Source: TK10-74A sp965217625 (GTDB lineage: Bacteria > Chloroflexota > Dehalococcoidia > Bin125). Taken from it: a stretch of DNA of 64,000 nucleotides. The notes beneath the pieces were generated by a model, which ran no database searches, was not told where the DNA came from, and saw only the letters and a list, made by a program, of their open reading frames with translations. Below, piece after piece: positions 26,655 to 35,770 of the stretch (within the stretch, counting starts at the first letter, position 1; each line of letters starts with the position of its first letter). Location of the stretch: positions 806,001 to 870,000 of the forward strand of contig OZ244557.1 of NCBI GenBank assembly GCA_965217625.1, in the 5' to 3' direction. Made by a program: the position numbers and the translations under genes.

Positions 26655-26857
26655 AGGCCGACATCCACCCGAAGTACGGACCGGCGACGGTGCACTGCGG
26701 CTGCGGGAACTCCTGGGAGACCCGCGGGACCAAGGCCGACATGCGGATCGAGGTCTGCAGCCAGTGCCATCCGTTCTTCACGGGCGAGCAACGCATCGTG
26801 GACACAGCGGGCCGCGTGGAGCGGTACCGGCGTCGCTTCGGGCTGCCGGGCGACTAG
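26651..26857 (+). CDS. rpmE: Ribosomal protein bL31, zinc-binding form
   Basis: A 68-residue protein starting MKADIHPKY, with four cysteines in HCGCGNSW and CSQCHPFFTG, the zinc-binding (C+) version. PFFTG and the C-terminal RVERYRRRFG are standard. It overlaps rpmA by four bases, so the three ribosomal protein genes form one coupled unit, closed by a hairpin at 26883-26906. Confidence 0.97.
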   Translation: MKADIHPKYGPATVHCGCGNSWETRGTKADMRIEVCSQCHPFFTGEQRIVDTAGRVERYRRRFGLPGD

Positions 26858-26882
26858 CTGGGGCCGGCCGGCGATGGGGACG

Positions 26883-26906
26883 AACGACCGGCGCGCGCCG
26901 GTCGTT
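26883..26906. terminator. Perfect palindrome after rpmE
   Basis: AACGACCGGCGC/GCGCCGGTCGTT forms a 24-base perfect palindrome 26 bases after the rpmE stop and 33 bases before the DUF1385 gene. There is no clear U-tract, so it may be a weak terminator or an RNA-stability hairpin. Confidence 0.5.
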
Positions 26907-26938
26907 GTCGATCAACGGGGAGCCCGTATCGTGGCGTC

Positions 26939-27874
26939 ATGAGTCTGCGCGAACAACATCGGGCGGTCCGCCAGGGCTACGGCGGCCAGGCCGTGATCGA
27001 GGGCGTGATGATCCGCGGCCCCCGGCACGCGACCGTGGTCTGCCGGCGGCCGGACGGGACCGTGGCCAGCCGGGCCCGGGCGCTGCGCTCGTCGTACACC
27101 GGCCGGGCGCGCAAGACGCCGCTGCTGCGCGGCGTGATCATCCTCTGGGAGACGCTGCAGCTGGGGATGTGGGCGCTGCTGTTCTCGCAGAACGTGGCGC
27201 TGGCCGAGGAGCCCGCCGACGAGGACAAGGGCATGGGCGTGCTGAACGTGATCACGATGCTGATCGCGTTCAGCATCGCGATCGGGATCTTCTTCCTCGC
27301 ACCCATCGTCGGGACCCGCTGGCTGGTCGACCGCATCGACCCCGACATCATCGCGATCGTGCTGGAGGGGGTGCTGCGGCTGGCCCTGCTGTTGGGCTAC
27401 CTGGCCTTGATCGGCCGAATGGGCGAGATCAAGCGGGTCTTCGAGTACCACGGGGCCGAACACATGACGATCGCCGCCTGGGAGTCGGAGCAGGCGCTCA
27501 CGGTCGAGAACGTGCGCCGCTACAGCCGGGCGCACCCGCGCTGCGGGACGTCGTTCCTGCTGGTCGTGGCGGTCGTCGCGATTCTGGTCTTCACGGCGCT
27601 GGGCACGCCGCCGCTGTGGTGGCACCTCACCAGCCGCATCGTGTTCATTCCGGTGATCGCGGCGATCGCCTACGAGGCCATCCGCTTCGGCGGCAGCCAC
27701 CGGCACATCCGGCTGGTGAATTGGCTGTTCGCGCCCAACCTCTGGCTGCAGGCGCTGACGACGCGCGCCCCCCAGGACGACCAGATCGAGGTCGCGATCA
27801 CGGCGATGGAGACGGCGCTGGCGCAGGAAGCCGCGGACGCAGCGGCCGTCGCGGCGCCCGCGCCGGGCAGCTAG
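26939..27874 (+). CDS. DUF1385 (YqhQ-like) membrane protein
   Basis: A 311-residue polytopic membrane protein. YGGQAVIEGVMIRGP near residues 13-27 and the central EYHGAEHMTIAAWE with RRYSRAHPRCGTSFLLV are the DUF1385 signatures. About four membrane helices lie between residues 65 and 245 (for example LNVITMLIAFSIAIGIFFLAP). The function is unknown; genes of the family often adjoin rpmE and release-factor genes, as here. Its stop and that of the convergent flavin oxidoreductase share the palindrome CTAG. Confidence 0.85.
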   Translation: MSLREQHRAVRQGYGGQAVIEGVMIRGPRHATVVCRRPDGTVASRARALRSSYTGRARKTPLLRGVIILWETLQLGMWALLFSQNVALAEEPADEDKGMGVLNVITMLIAFSIAIGIFFLAPIVGTRWLVDRIDPDIIAIVLEGVLRLALLLGYLALIGRMGEIKRVFEYHGAEHMTIAAWESEQALTVENVRRYSRAHPRCGTSFLLVVAVVAILVFTALGTPPLWWHLTSRIVFIPVIAAIAYEAIRFGGSHRHIRLVNWLFAPNLWLQALTTRAPQDDQIEVAITAMETALAQEAADAAAVAAPAPGS

Positions 27875-28788
27875 TCGAAGGCCGCGATGACCTCTTCGTC
27901 GATCCGCTGGAAGTCGTCCGGGGTGTTGTAGAGCAGTCCGAACATGATCTCCTGGGCGCCCGTATCGATCAGCTCACCGACGCGCTGGACCACGTAGTCG
28001 GCCGGGCCGGCGACGGTGTTGGGTCCGATGGCCGCGATGAAGCGCTCGGCGCTCGCCGGATCGTCCGTGAGGCGGACGGGCACGAGCACGGTCGGCGTGA
28101 TCTCGGCCGGGTCGCGGCCGACGTCGGCGCAGTGCTTTTCCACCACGTGCAGCTTGTGCCTGAGCAGCTCGCCGGAGACGCCCTTGCCGGCCCAGCCGTC
28201 GAGGTTGAGGATGTCGCCGTACATGGCGAGCGTGCGCAGGGTGCGCTTCTCGCCGGTGCCGCCGACGAGAAGCGGGATCGGGGCGTCGTAGCTTCCGGGC
28301 GAGAGGGGCGCATCGTCCAGTGAGTAGTAGCGGCCCTGGAAGTCGACGGGCTCCTCGGCGTGGATGAGGGCGCGGAGCAGTTGCATCGCCTCCTGGAAGC
28401 GGTCCTGGCGCTCCTTCATGGTGGGGAAGTTCCAGCCGTAGGCCTCATGCTCGCGCTGGAACCAGGAGGCGCCGATGCCCAGCACGAAGCGGCCGTGCGA
28501 GATGTGGTCGATGCTGCCGGCGATCTTGGCCACGAGCGCGGGGTTGCGGTAGGTGTTCCCGAGCACGAGGTGGCCGATGCGCAGAGTCTCGGTGATCGAG
28601 GCCGCGGCGCCGGCGAGCGCCATCGCCTCGTAGGCGGGGAGGGGCTCCTGGTCGCGAGGCCGGTTGGGCGGCACGAAGTGATCGGCGAACCAGACGCTGC
28701 TCCAGCGGCCGGCGTCCATCGTCTCGACGACGGAGCGGATGTCGTCCCAGGACGTGCGGTAGGCGCTGACCTGTGCGCCGAATTTCAT
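27871..28788 (-). CDS. LLM class (luciferase-like) flavin/F420-dependent oxidoreductase
   Basis: A 305-residue TIM-barrel oxidoreductase: MKFGAQVSAY, VWFADHFVPP, LRIGHLVLGNTYRNPALVAKIAGSIDHISHGRFVLGIGASW and PLLVGGTGEKRTLRTLAMYGD are the family motifs of the F420-type branch. The substrate is unknown. It is convergent with the DUF1385 gene, sharing the four stop bases, and lies upstream of nothing on its own strand. It begins 77 bases downstream of the hisI stop, so it could be the last gene of the his unit. Confidence 0.85.
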   Translation of the reverse strand: MKFGAQVSAYRTSWDDIRSVVETMDAGRWSSVWFADHFVPPNRPRDQEPLPAYEAMALAGAAASITETLRIGHLVLGNTYRNPALVAKIAGSIDHISHGRFVLGIGASWFQREHEAYGWNFPTMKERQDRFQEAMQLLRALIHAEEPVDFQGRYYSLDDAPLSPGSYDAPIPLLVGGTGEKRTLRTLAMYGDILNLDGWAGKGVSGELLRHKLHVVEKHCADVGRDPAEITPTVLVPVRLTDDPASAERFIAAIGPNTVAGPADYVVQRVGELIDTGAQEIMFGLLYNTPDDFQRIDEEVIAAFD

Positions 28789-28865
28789 GGCGGGGCTCCT
28801 TGGCGGATGCGGCCGGGCGGGTTGCGACCGGCGCGAGGATAGCGCGCGGGGCGCGTCCGCGCCGC

Positions 28866-29192
28866 TCAGTCGTCGTGCAGCTCGCGGTAGAAGCAGCTGC
28901 GCTCCCCGGTGTGACAGCTGGGCCCGGCCGGTTCGGCCCGGACCAGCAGCGCGTCGACGTCGCAGTCCTTGCGGATCGACTTGAGGCGCAAGACGTTGCC
29001 GCTGGTCTCGCCCTTGGTCCAGTACTCCTCGCGGCTGCGGCTCCAGAAGGTGACCAGCCCCTTCTGCAGGGTGCGGCGCACGGCCTCCTCGTTCATGTAG
29101 GCGAGCATGAGGACCGCGCCGTCGGCGTCGTCCTGCACGATGGCCGGGATCAGGCCGTGATCGTCGTACTTCAGCGGGGGGATGTCAGGCAT
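28866..29192 (-). CDS. hisI: Phosphoribosyl-AMP cyclohydrolase
   Basis: Third step of histidine synthesis, opening the adenine ring of PR-AMP. At 108 residues it is the HisI domain only, without the HisE pyrophosphohydrolase. Zinc and magnesium sites are in RKDCDVDALLV and CHTGERSCFYREL; LMLAYMNEEAVRRT and FWSRSREEYWTKGETSGN are family landmarks. Its start lies inside the hisF 3' end (8-base overlap), so translation is coupled. Confidence 0.97.
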   Translation of the reverse strand: MPDIPPLKYDDHGLIPAIVQDDADGAVLMLAYMNEEAVRRTLQKGLVTFWSRSREEYWTKGETSGNVLRLKSIRKDCDVDALLVRAEPAGPSCHTGERSCFYRELHDD

Positions 29193-30018
29193 CGGGGGTC
29201 ACCGTTTCCGTCGGGCTGTCGGTCGCTGCGTCGTCGAAGTGGGGATGCTCCAGCCGCATGGGCAAGCCGGCCGCAGCCATCTCGCGCTTGACGTCCATGA
29301 TGCGGCAGCTGCCGAAGTGGAAGATGCTCGCGGCGAGCACGGCGTCGGCGCCGCCCTCGCGCACGGCATCGATCATATGACCGGCGTGCCCCGCGCCGCC
29401 GGAGGCGATCACGGGCACCGGGACGGCGGCGGTGATCGCGCGCAGCATCGGCACGTCGAAGCCGTCCTGGTGGCCGTCGGTGTCCATCGAGGTGAGCAGG
29501 ATCTCGCCCGCGCCCCGCTCGACGGCCTCGCGCGCCCAGGCGACGGCGTCGCGCCCGGTGGGGCGCCGCCCGCCGTGGCTGTAGACCTCGAAGTCGCCGC
29601 AGCGGTCGCCCGAAAGCCCCTTGGCGTCGATCGCGACGACGATGCACTGACTGCCGAAGCGCTGCGCGCCCTCGCTGATCAGCGCCGGGTTGGCGAGGGC
29701 CGCGGAGTTGATCGCGACCTTGTCCGCGCCCGACTCGAGCATCAGGCGCATGTCGAGGGTGGTGCGGATGCCGCCGCCGACGGTGAAGGGGATGAAGACC
29801 TGGTCGGCGGTGCGGCGCACCATGTCGACCACCGTCTCGCGCCCCTCGTGCGAGGCGGTGATGTCGAGGAAGACAAGCTCGTCGACGCCCTCCTGGTCGT
29901 AGGTGGCGGCGAGCTCGACGGGGTCGCCGGCGTCGCGCAACTCGACGAAGGAGATGCCCTTGACCACGCGCCCGCGGTCGACGTCGAAGCAGGCGATCAC
30001 GCGCTTGGTCAGCGTCAT
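29185..30018 (-). CDS. hisF: Imidazole glycerol phosphate synthase, cyclase subunit
   Basis: Works with HisH to make IGP and AICAR. The 277-residue TIM barrel has RVIACFDVDRGRVVKG (catalytic Asp), FLDITAS, PFTVGGGIRT, VVAIDAKG (second Asp), TSMDTDG and PVIASGGAGHAGHM. ATG at 30018 overlaps the hisA stop as ATGA. About 20 extra C-terminal residues (after MRLEH) overlap the start of hisI. Confidence 0.97.
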   Translation of the reverse strand: MTLTKRVIACFDVDRGRVVKGISFVELRDAGDPVELAATYDQEGVDELVFLDITASHEGRETVVDMVRRTADQVFIPFTVGGGIRTTLDMRLMLESGADKVAINSAALANPALISEGAQRFGSQCIVVAIDAKGLSGDRCGDFEVYSHGGRRPTGRDAVAWAREAVERGAGEILLTSMDTDGHQDGFDVPMLRAITAAVPVPVIASGGAGHAGHMIDAVREGGADAVLAASIFHFGSCRIMDVKREMAAAGLPMRLEHPHFDDAATDSPTETVTPDA

Positions 30019-30770
30019 GGGGCACCGGCCTTGCCGGCCCCGGCGGTCGCGGCCGCCGCGGCCGTGGCGGCCGCCATCGCGGCGGCGAGCGTAAGTCCGC
30101 CGTCGTAGAGGGCGCGACCGATGATCGCCGCCTCCGCCCCGGCGGCGGCGAGGGGGGCGATGTGCTTGGAGTCGGCGACGCCGCCCGACGCGATCACGGG
30201 CACGCAGACGGCATCGACGAGGGCGCGCAGGGCGCCGACGTTGGGCTCCGTCATCGCGCCGTCGCGGCTGATGTCGGTGTAGACGAAGCGGGGCACGCCC
30301 AGGGCCTCCAGCGTGGCGGCGAGGTCGGCGGCGCGCACGCGGCTGGTCTTGGTCCAGCCGTCGGTGGCGATGAAGCCATCGCGGGCATCGAGCGAGACGA
30401 CGATCGCGCCGCGGTGGTCGCGGCACAGCGCCTCGACGAGCGCGGTGTCGTGGACGGCGGCGGTGCCCAGGATGACGCGGTCGACTCCGGTGTCGAGGAG
30501 GCGGCGAGCCCGGGCGGCGTCGCGGATGCCGCCGCCGCACTGCACGGGCGTCCCGAGGCGAGCGATGCGCGCGACGTGCGGCAGGTTGACCGGGTCGCCG
30601 CTGCGGGCGCCGTCCAAGTCGACGACGTGGAGACGGGTCGCGCCAGCGTCGATCCAGCGCTGGGCGGCGTCGACGGGGTCGCGGTCGAAGACGGTCTCGC
30701 GGTCGTAGCGCCCCTGGTGCAGCCGCACGCAGCGACCGCCGCGGATGTCGATGGCGGGGATGATCTGCAC
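30015..30770 (-). CDS. hisA: ProFAR isomerase
   Basis: Isomerises the Amadori step of histidine synthesis. At 251 residues it has MQIIPAIDIRGGRCVRLHQGRY (first Asp), LHVVDLDGA, VQCGGGIRD, TDISRDGAM and PVIASGGVAD, each expected of HisA rather than HisF. The last 25 residues are an Ala-rich extension (AAAMAAATAAAAATAG). It begins four bases after the hisH stop and is coupled to hisF. Confidence 0.96.
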   Translation of the reverse strand: MQIIPAIDIRGGRCVRLHQGRYDRETVFDRDPVDAAQRWIDAGATRLHVVDLDGARSGDPVNLPHVARIARLGTPVQCGGGIRDAARARRLLDTGVDRVILGTAAVHDTALVEALCRDHRGAIVVSLDARDGFIATDGWTKTSRVRAADLAATLEALGVPRFVYTDISRDGAMTEPNVGALRALVDAVCVPVIASGGVADSKHIAPLAAAGAEAAIIGRALYDGGLTLAAAMAAATAAAAATAGAGKAGAP

Positions 30771-30774
30771 CGCG

Positions 30775-31431
30775 TCAGCCCCCGTCGCCGCCGCCGCACA
30801 GCGCGCGGCGAAGGAAGTTGCGGTAGAACCGGAGTCCGTTGGCGCCGCTCTTCTCGGGGTGGAACTGCGTCGCGACGACGTTGCCCCGCTCGACGACCGC
30901 GACGACCGGCTCCGCGTAGTCGGTCGTCGCGAGGATGGTGGCGGGGTCGTCGGGGACGCAGTGGTAGGAGTGGACGAAGTAGAAGTGGCTGCCCTCGGGG
31001 ATCTCGTCGAAGAGGGGGCTGGGACGCCGCAGCCGGACCGCGTTCCAGCCCATGTGCGGGATGGTGGGGCCCTCGGTCAGCCGCACGACGCGGCCGGGCA
31101 CGACGTCGAGGCAGGGGTGCTCGCCACCCTCCTCGGAGACGGTCATGAGGGCCTGCAGGCCCATGCAGACGCCCAGGAAGGGCCGCCCCGCCGCGATGTA
31201 CTCCTTGACGGGCTCGGTCAGGCCGCGCTGGCGCAGGTTGGCCATCGTGTCGGCGGCGGCGCCGACGCCGGGGAGGATGAGCGCAGCGGCCGAGTCGAGC
31301 GCTGCGGGGACGTCGGCGACGCTCGGCGTCCAGCCCACCCGCTCGACGGCGCGCACGACCGAGCGCAGATTTCCCGCCCCATAGTCGAGGATGACGACCG
31401 GGCGGGCAGGGGGGGTGGCGGCGTCGGACAT
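30775..31431 (-). CDS. hisH: Imidazole glycerol phosphate synthase, glutaminase subunit
   Basis: Type 1 glutamine amidotransferase supplying ammonia to HisF. It has DYGAGNLRSV, LPGVGAAADTM, the nucleophile motif GVCMGLQAL (Cys in PFLGVCMG) and the His-Glu pair in TQFHPEKSG. At 218 residues it is complete. It is first in the unit hisH-hisA-hisF-hisI; the remaining his genes are not in the window. It is divergent from ligA with a gap of 79 bases. Confidence 0.96.
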   Translation of the reverse strand: MSDAATPPARPVVILDYGAGNLRSVVRAVERVGWTPSVADVPAALDSAAALILPGVGAAADTMANLRQRGLTEPVKEYIAAGRPFLGVCMGLQALMTVSEEGGEHPCLDVVPGRVVRLTEGPTIPHMGWNAVRLRRPSPLFDEIPEGSHFYFVHSYHCVPDDPATILATTDYAEPVVAVVERGNVVATQFHPEKSGANGLRFYRNFLRRALCGGGDGG

Positions 31432-31510
31432 CAGGGATTCAGGCTACCAGCGGACCCCGCCGCCGCCTGTCGTGCGGACCGCAAATATGCTGGCAAATAT
31501 AGTGGGGGGC

Positions 31511-33643
31511 ATGGAGTCGGACACGGCACCCGACGGGACGCAACATTTCGACGCGCGCAACCGCGTCGAAGAGCTGCGCGACCAGATTCGGTACCACAGC
31601 TACCGCTACTACGTGCTGGACGATCCCGAGGTCAGCGACGCGGCCTGGGACACCCTGCTGCAGGAGTTGCGGGCGCTGGAGGACGCGCACCCCGAGCTGG
31701 TCACGGCCGACTCGCCCACGCAGCAGGTGGGGGCGCGCCCGCTGGCGGCGTTCTCGGTGGTCGAGCACCGGGAGCGGCTGCTGAGCCTGGGCAACGTGTT
31801 CGAGGAGGTAGGGCTGCGCGACTGGCACCGTCGGGCGGCGGAGCTGGCCGAGCGTGATGACTTCGCGCTGGTGACGGAACCCAAGATCGACGGCCTGGCG
31901 ATGGCGCTGGTCTACGAAGACGGGCGGCTGTCGCAAGCGGCGACCCGCGGCGACGGGCGCCGCGGCGAGAACGTGACCGAAAACGTCCGCCAGATCCCGG
32001 ACATCCCGCAGCGCCTGGTCGTGCCGCCGGGTGGCGGCAGCCTGCCGGCCCGTTTCGAGGTGCGCGGCGAGGTTTACATGCCCAAGGCTGGCTTCGAGGC
32101 GATGAACGCCGCGATCGAGGAGGAGAACCTGGCGCTGGTCGCGGCGGAAAAGAGGCCGCTGCGGACCTTCGCCAACCCGCGCAACGCCGCCGCCGGGGCC
32201 GTCCGGCAGAAGGATCCGAAGATCACGGCGAGCCGGCCGCTGCGCATCGCGGTCTACCAGCTGGGCTGGGCCGACGGGCCGGCCCCCGAGACGCACTGGG
32301 AGACACTGGAGTGGCTGCGCTCGCTGGGCTTCCCCACGACGCCGGAGACGGCGCGACAGCCCGGGCTCGATGCGGCCGTCGCGGCCTGCGCCGCGTGGCT
32401 GCCGCGCCGCGACGCGCTGCCGATGGACATGGACGGCGTGGTCGTGAAGATCGACGACTTCGCGATCCAGCGGCAGCTGGGCGTCGTGGGGCGGGAGCCG
32501 CGCTGGGCGACGGCGTACAAGTTCCCCGCGGCGGAGGCGACCACGACGCTGCTGCGGATCGAGGTCAACGTGGGCCGCACGGGGAGCCTGAACCCGTTCG
32601 CGATCCTGGCGCCGGTGGTGGTGGGGGGCGCGACGGTGCGCATGGCGACGCTGCACAACGAGGACGACATCCACCGCAAGGACGTGCGCGAGGGCGACAC
32701 GGTCATCGTGCGGCGCGCGGGGGAGGTGATCCCGCAGGTCGTGGGGCCGGTGCTGAGCCGCCGCACGGAGGGAGCGCCCCGATTCGAGATGCCCGATCGC
32801 TGCCCCGTCTCCGGCGATGCGGTGCTGCGCCTGGAGAGCGAGGCGAGGTCGTACTGCTCGAACCCGGTCTGCCCGGCCGTCGTGCGGCGCACGGTGGAGC
32901 ACTTCGTGAGCCGCGGCGCGATGGACATCGACGGGCTGGGCGAACGGCGCGTGAACGAGTTCTTCGATGCGGAGATGATCACGGACGCGGGCGACATCTA
33001 CGCCCTGGCGGAGCAGCGCGCGGCGCTGCTGGCCCTGCCGAAGATGGCGGAGAAGAGCGTCGACAACCTGCTGGCCGCGATCGAGCGGAGCCGGTCGCGG
33101 CCGCTGAGCGCGGTGCTGTTCGGCCTGGGCATCCGTCACGTGGGCGCCGAGGTGGCGGCGCTGCTGGCGCAGCACTTCGGCGGCGTGACGGCGCTGCAAG
33201 GGGCTTCGGAGGAGGAGGTCGCCGCGGTCGACGGGGTGGGACCGGTGATCGCGGAAAGTGTCGCGCACTGGATGGCGACGGAGCGCAACCAGGAGGTCAT
33301 CGCCAAGCTGGCCGCGGCCGGGGTGCGGCTGTCGGAGGAGGGCGGCGGGGCGCGGGAGGGACCGCTGGCGGGGCAGCAGTTCGTGATCACGGGCCGGCTG
33401 TCGTCGATGACGCGGGACGAGGCCGGAGCGGCGCTGAAGCGGCTGGGGGCGTCGGTGGGCAGCGGCGTGACGAAGAAGACACAGGCGCTGATCGCGGGGG
33501 AGGGGGGCGGCGGCAAGCGGGCCAAGGCGGAGCAACTGGGCACGCCGGTCTGGGACGAGGATCAGTTGCTGGCGCTGCTGCGAGAGCACGAAGCGGAACC
33601 GGCCGCCGGTGCGGAGATCGATCCCCATCCGGCCAGCGGTTAG
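31511..33643 (+). CDS. ligA: NAD-dependent DNA ligase
   Basis: Seals nicks during replication and repair. In 710 residues it has the Ia domain (RYHSYRYYVLDDPEVSDAAWD), the adenylation Lys in TEPKIDGLAM, the OB fold, a zinc finger, helix-hairpin-helix repeats and a C-terminal BRCT (LAGQQFVITGRLSSMTRDEAG). The zinc finger reads CPVSG...YCSNPVCPA: the second of the four usual cysteines is Ser434 (codon TCC, one base from TGC). ATG at 31511 follows a G-rich site; an ATG eight codons earlier (31487) is also possible. Confidence 0.96.
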   Translation: MESDTAPDGTQHFDARNRVEELRDQIRYHSYRYYVLDDPEVSDAAWDTLLQELRALEDAHPELVTADSPTQQVGARPLAAFSVVEHRERLLSLGNVFEEVGLRDWHRRAAELAERDDFALVTEPKIDGLAMALVYEDGRLSQAATRGDGRRGENVTENVRQIPDIPQRLVVPPGGGSLPARFEVRGEVYMPKAGFEAMNAAIEEENLALVAAEKRPLRTFANPRNAAAGAVRQKDPKITASRPLRIAVYQLGWADGPAPETHWETLEWLRSLGFPTTPETARQPGLDAAVAACAAWLPRRDALPMDMDGVVVKIDDFAIQRQLGVVGREPRWATAYKFPAAEATTTLLRIEVNVGRTGSLNPFAILAPVVVGGATVRMATLHNEDDIHRKDVREGDTVIVRRAGEVIPQVVGPVLSRRTEGAPRFEMPDRCPVSGDAVLRLESEARSYCSNPVCPAVVRRTVEHFVSRGAMDIDGLGERRVNEFFDAEMITDAGDIYALAEQRAALLALPKMAEKSVDNLLAAIERSRSRPLSAVLFGLGIRHVGAEVAALLAQHFGGVTALQGASEEEVAAVDGVGPVIAESVAHWMATERNQEVIAKLAAAGVRLSEEGGGAREGPLAGQQFVITGRLSSMTRDEAGAALKRLGASVGSGVTKKTQALIAGEGGGGKRAKAEQLGTPVWDEDQLLALLREHEAEPAAGAEIDPHPASG

Positions 33644-33690
33644 CCTGACCGACGCCGGGCGGCGCGCCGGCGCAACGGAAGGTCGAGACG

Positions 33691-34485
33691 ATGAGCTACG
33701 CCGACATCACGTACGAGGTCCAGGACGCCGTGGGGCTGATCACCCTCAACCGGCCCGCGAAGTTGAACGCCATGTCGTGGAGCACCTGGGCGGAGTTGGA
33801 AACCGCCTTCGCGGAGGCGGAGCGCGACGACGCCACGCGGGCGCTGGTGATCACCGGGGCCGGGCGCGGGTTCTCGGCGGGGACGGACCTGACGGCGGCG
33901 CCGGGCGCCCCCTCGCACCCGCGCCCGCACGGGGGACGCAGCGGAACGCTGCGCAGCCGGCACCTGGGCACGGAGCAGCTGTACAACCTGCAGAAGCCCA
34001 CGATCGCGGCCGTCAACGGCGTCTGCGTGGGCGCGGGGCTCAGCTTGGCGATGGCCTGCGACATCCGCATCGCGGCCGAAGCGGCCCGCTTCAGCGCGAT
34101 CTTCGTGAAGCGGGGGCTCAACGCCGACACGGGGTCCTCGTGGTTCTTGCCGCGGCTGGTGGGCCCAGAGCAGGCGCTGCGGATGCTGTTCACCGGGGCG
34201 ATGGTGCCCGCGCCGGAGGCGCTGGCGATCGGGCTGGTGAGCGAGGTCGTCCCGACGGAGGAGTTGACAGACCGGGCGCTGGCGCTGGCCGCCGAGATCG
34301 CGCACGGTCCGTCGGTCGCGGTGGAGATCATGAAGCGCATGGTGCGGGAGAGCGCGACGCTGTCCCTGCGGCAGCACGTGGAGCTGGAAGAGCACCTGCA
34401 GCGCATCACGTTCGAGACGGAGGACTTCGCGGAGGGCCGGGACTCGTTCCTCGAGAAGCGCGAGCCGGTGTTCCGGGGTCGCTAG
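33691..34485 (+). CDS. Enoyl-CoA hydratase/isomerase family protein
   Basis: A 264-residue crotonase-fold protein. The oxyanion-hole residues lie in GRGFSAGTDLT and NGVCVGAGLSLAMACDIRIA. At the second catalytic position the sequence GLNADTGSSWFLPRLVG lacks the Glu of true hydratases and resembles the isomerase-like (PaaG-type) pattern with Asp. The role could be hydration or isomerisation of an acyl-CoA. GGAAGG lies before ATG. It follows ligA by 47 bases on the same strand, with no pathway neighbours. Confidence 0.88.
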   Translation: MSYADITYEVQDAVGLITLNRPAKLNAMSWSTWAELETAFAEAERDDATRALVITGAGRGFSAGTDLTAAPGAPSHPRPHGGRSGTLRSRHLGTEQLYNLQKPTIAAVNGVCVGAGLSLAMACDIRIAAEAARFSAIFVKRGLNADTGSSWFLPRLVGPEQALRMLFTGAMVPAPEALAIGLVSEVVPTEELTDRALALAAEIAHGPSVAVEIMKRMVRESATLSLRQHVELEEHLQRITFETEDFAEGRDSFLEKREPVFRGR

Positions 34486-34609
34486 CAGGGGGGGCAGTCC
34501 GGCGGCGGAGCGGCGATGGGGGCGCCGCGGGAGGGCGTCGCGAGGGGAACATCCGGGGTTCGGGCGGCGTTAGGCCGATCGTGCACCGCGACCGGGAGGC
34601 CGTGCGTGG

Positions 34610-34637
34610 TTTCCGCCCCGAGCGGACGCCTTATATA
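34610..34637 (+). promoter_or_regulatory. Candidate promoter of the mre cluster
   Basis: TTTCCG (34610-34615) and TATATA (34632-34637) are 16 bases apart, 60 bases before the mreB start. The TTATATAG stretch stands out in GC-rich DNA. Confidence 0.45.
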
Positions 34638-34696
34638 GTGGCGCGGACCGCCGCACTGTCGGCTGCTCGGTGCCCACCTGCCCACAGAAGGTTCAC

Positions 34697-35761
34697 ATGG
34701 TGTTCAATCCGCTCACCTGGATGCTTGGTCGTCTCTCGCAAGACATCGGCATCGACCTGGGTACCGCGAACACGCTGGTCACCGTGCGGGGGCGGGGCAT
34801 CGTCATCGACGAGCCGTCGGTCGTGGCGATCAACCGCAACACGAAGACCGTGCTCGCCATCGGGGCCGAGGCCAAGCGGATGGTGGGGCGCACGCCGGCC
34901 AACATCGTGGCGGTGCGACCGCTCAAGGACGGCGTCATCTCCGACTTCGATGTCACCGAGAAGATGCTCCAGTACTTCATTCGCGCCGTGCACGACCGCT
35001 TCGGCTGGGGGCTGCCGCGGCCGCGCGTCGTGGTGGGGATGCCGTCCGGCGCGACTGAGGTCGAGAAGCGCGCGATCTACGACGCCACGATCAGCGCCGG
35101 CGCGCGGGAGGCGTTCCTGATCGAGGAGCCGCTGGCGGCGGCGATCGGGGCGGGGCTGCCGATCATGGAAGCGAGCGGCTCGATGGTCGTCGATATCGGC
35201 GGCGGCACCACGGAGGTGGCGGTCTGCGCGCTGGGCGGGATCGTGGTCAGCTCGTCGATCCGGGTCGCCGGGGACGAAGTCGATCTGGACATCGTGAACT
35301 ACGCCCGCCAAGTGCATAACATGTTGATCGGGGAGCGGTCCTCGGAGGAGATCAAGATCGAGGCCGGATCCGCGTTCCCCCTGCAGCGGGAACACCCGGT
35401 GGTCCTGCGCGGCCGCGACCTCTCGACGGGGCTGCCGAAGCGGGTGGAGATCAGCAGCGTGGAGTTGCGCGACGCGATCAGCGGCTCCGTCAGCGCGATC
35501 TCGGACGCCGTGCGCCAGACGATCGAGATCACACCGCCGGAGTTGGTGGCCGACCTGATGAACCAGGGCATCGCGATCGCGGGCGGGGGGGCGCTGGTGG
35601 CGGGGATCGACCGTCGCATCTCGCAGGACACGAAGTTCCCCGTCTACGTGGCGGAGGATCCGCTGACCTGTGTCGTCCGGGGCTGCGCGGAGGTCCTCGA
35701 GGAGGCCGAGATACTCGATCGGGTGCATGCCTCCATGGCGACCGTGCGCGGGCGGCGATAG
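34697..35761 (+). CDS. mreB: Rod-shape-determining actin homologue MreB
   Basis: Cytoskeletal filament that guides side-wall synthesis. At 354 residues it has the actin-fold ATP motifs DIGIDLGTANTLV (phosphate 1), VVDIGGGTTEVAV (phosphate 2) and GIAIAGGGALVAGID (adenosine), plus LIEEPLAAAIGAGLP. ATG at 34697 (MVFNPLTWMLGRLSQ) is preferred, with GAAGG just upstream; the amphipathic N-terminus would bind the membrane. First gene of mreB-mreC-mreD-mrdA-rodA. Confidence 0.97.
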   Translation: MVFNPLTWMLGRLSQDIGIDLGTANTLVTVRGRGIVIDEPSVVAINRNTKTVLAIGAEAKRMVGRTPANIVAVRPLKDGVISDFDVTEKMLQYFIRAVHDRFGWGLPRPRVVVGMPSGATEVEKRAIYDATISAGAREAFLIEEPLAAAIGAGLPIMEASGSMVVDIGGGTTEVAVCALGGIVVSSSIRVAGDEVDLDIVNYARQVHNMLIGERSSEEIKIEAGSAFPLQREHPVVLRGRDLSTGLPKRVEISSVELRDAISGSVSAISDAVRQTIEITPPELVADLMNQGIAIAGGGALVAGIDRRISQDTKFPVYVAEDPLTCVVRGCAEVLEEAEILDRVHASMATVRGRR

Positions 35762-35770
35762 GCGGCGGTC

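Noticed and set aside
31391..31510. N-terminal extension of LigA
   Set aside because: The residues before ATG 31511 have no similarity to ligase, are Pro/Arg-rich and overlap the hisH start on the opposite strand.
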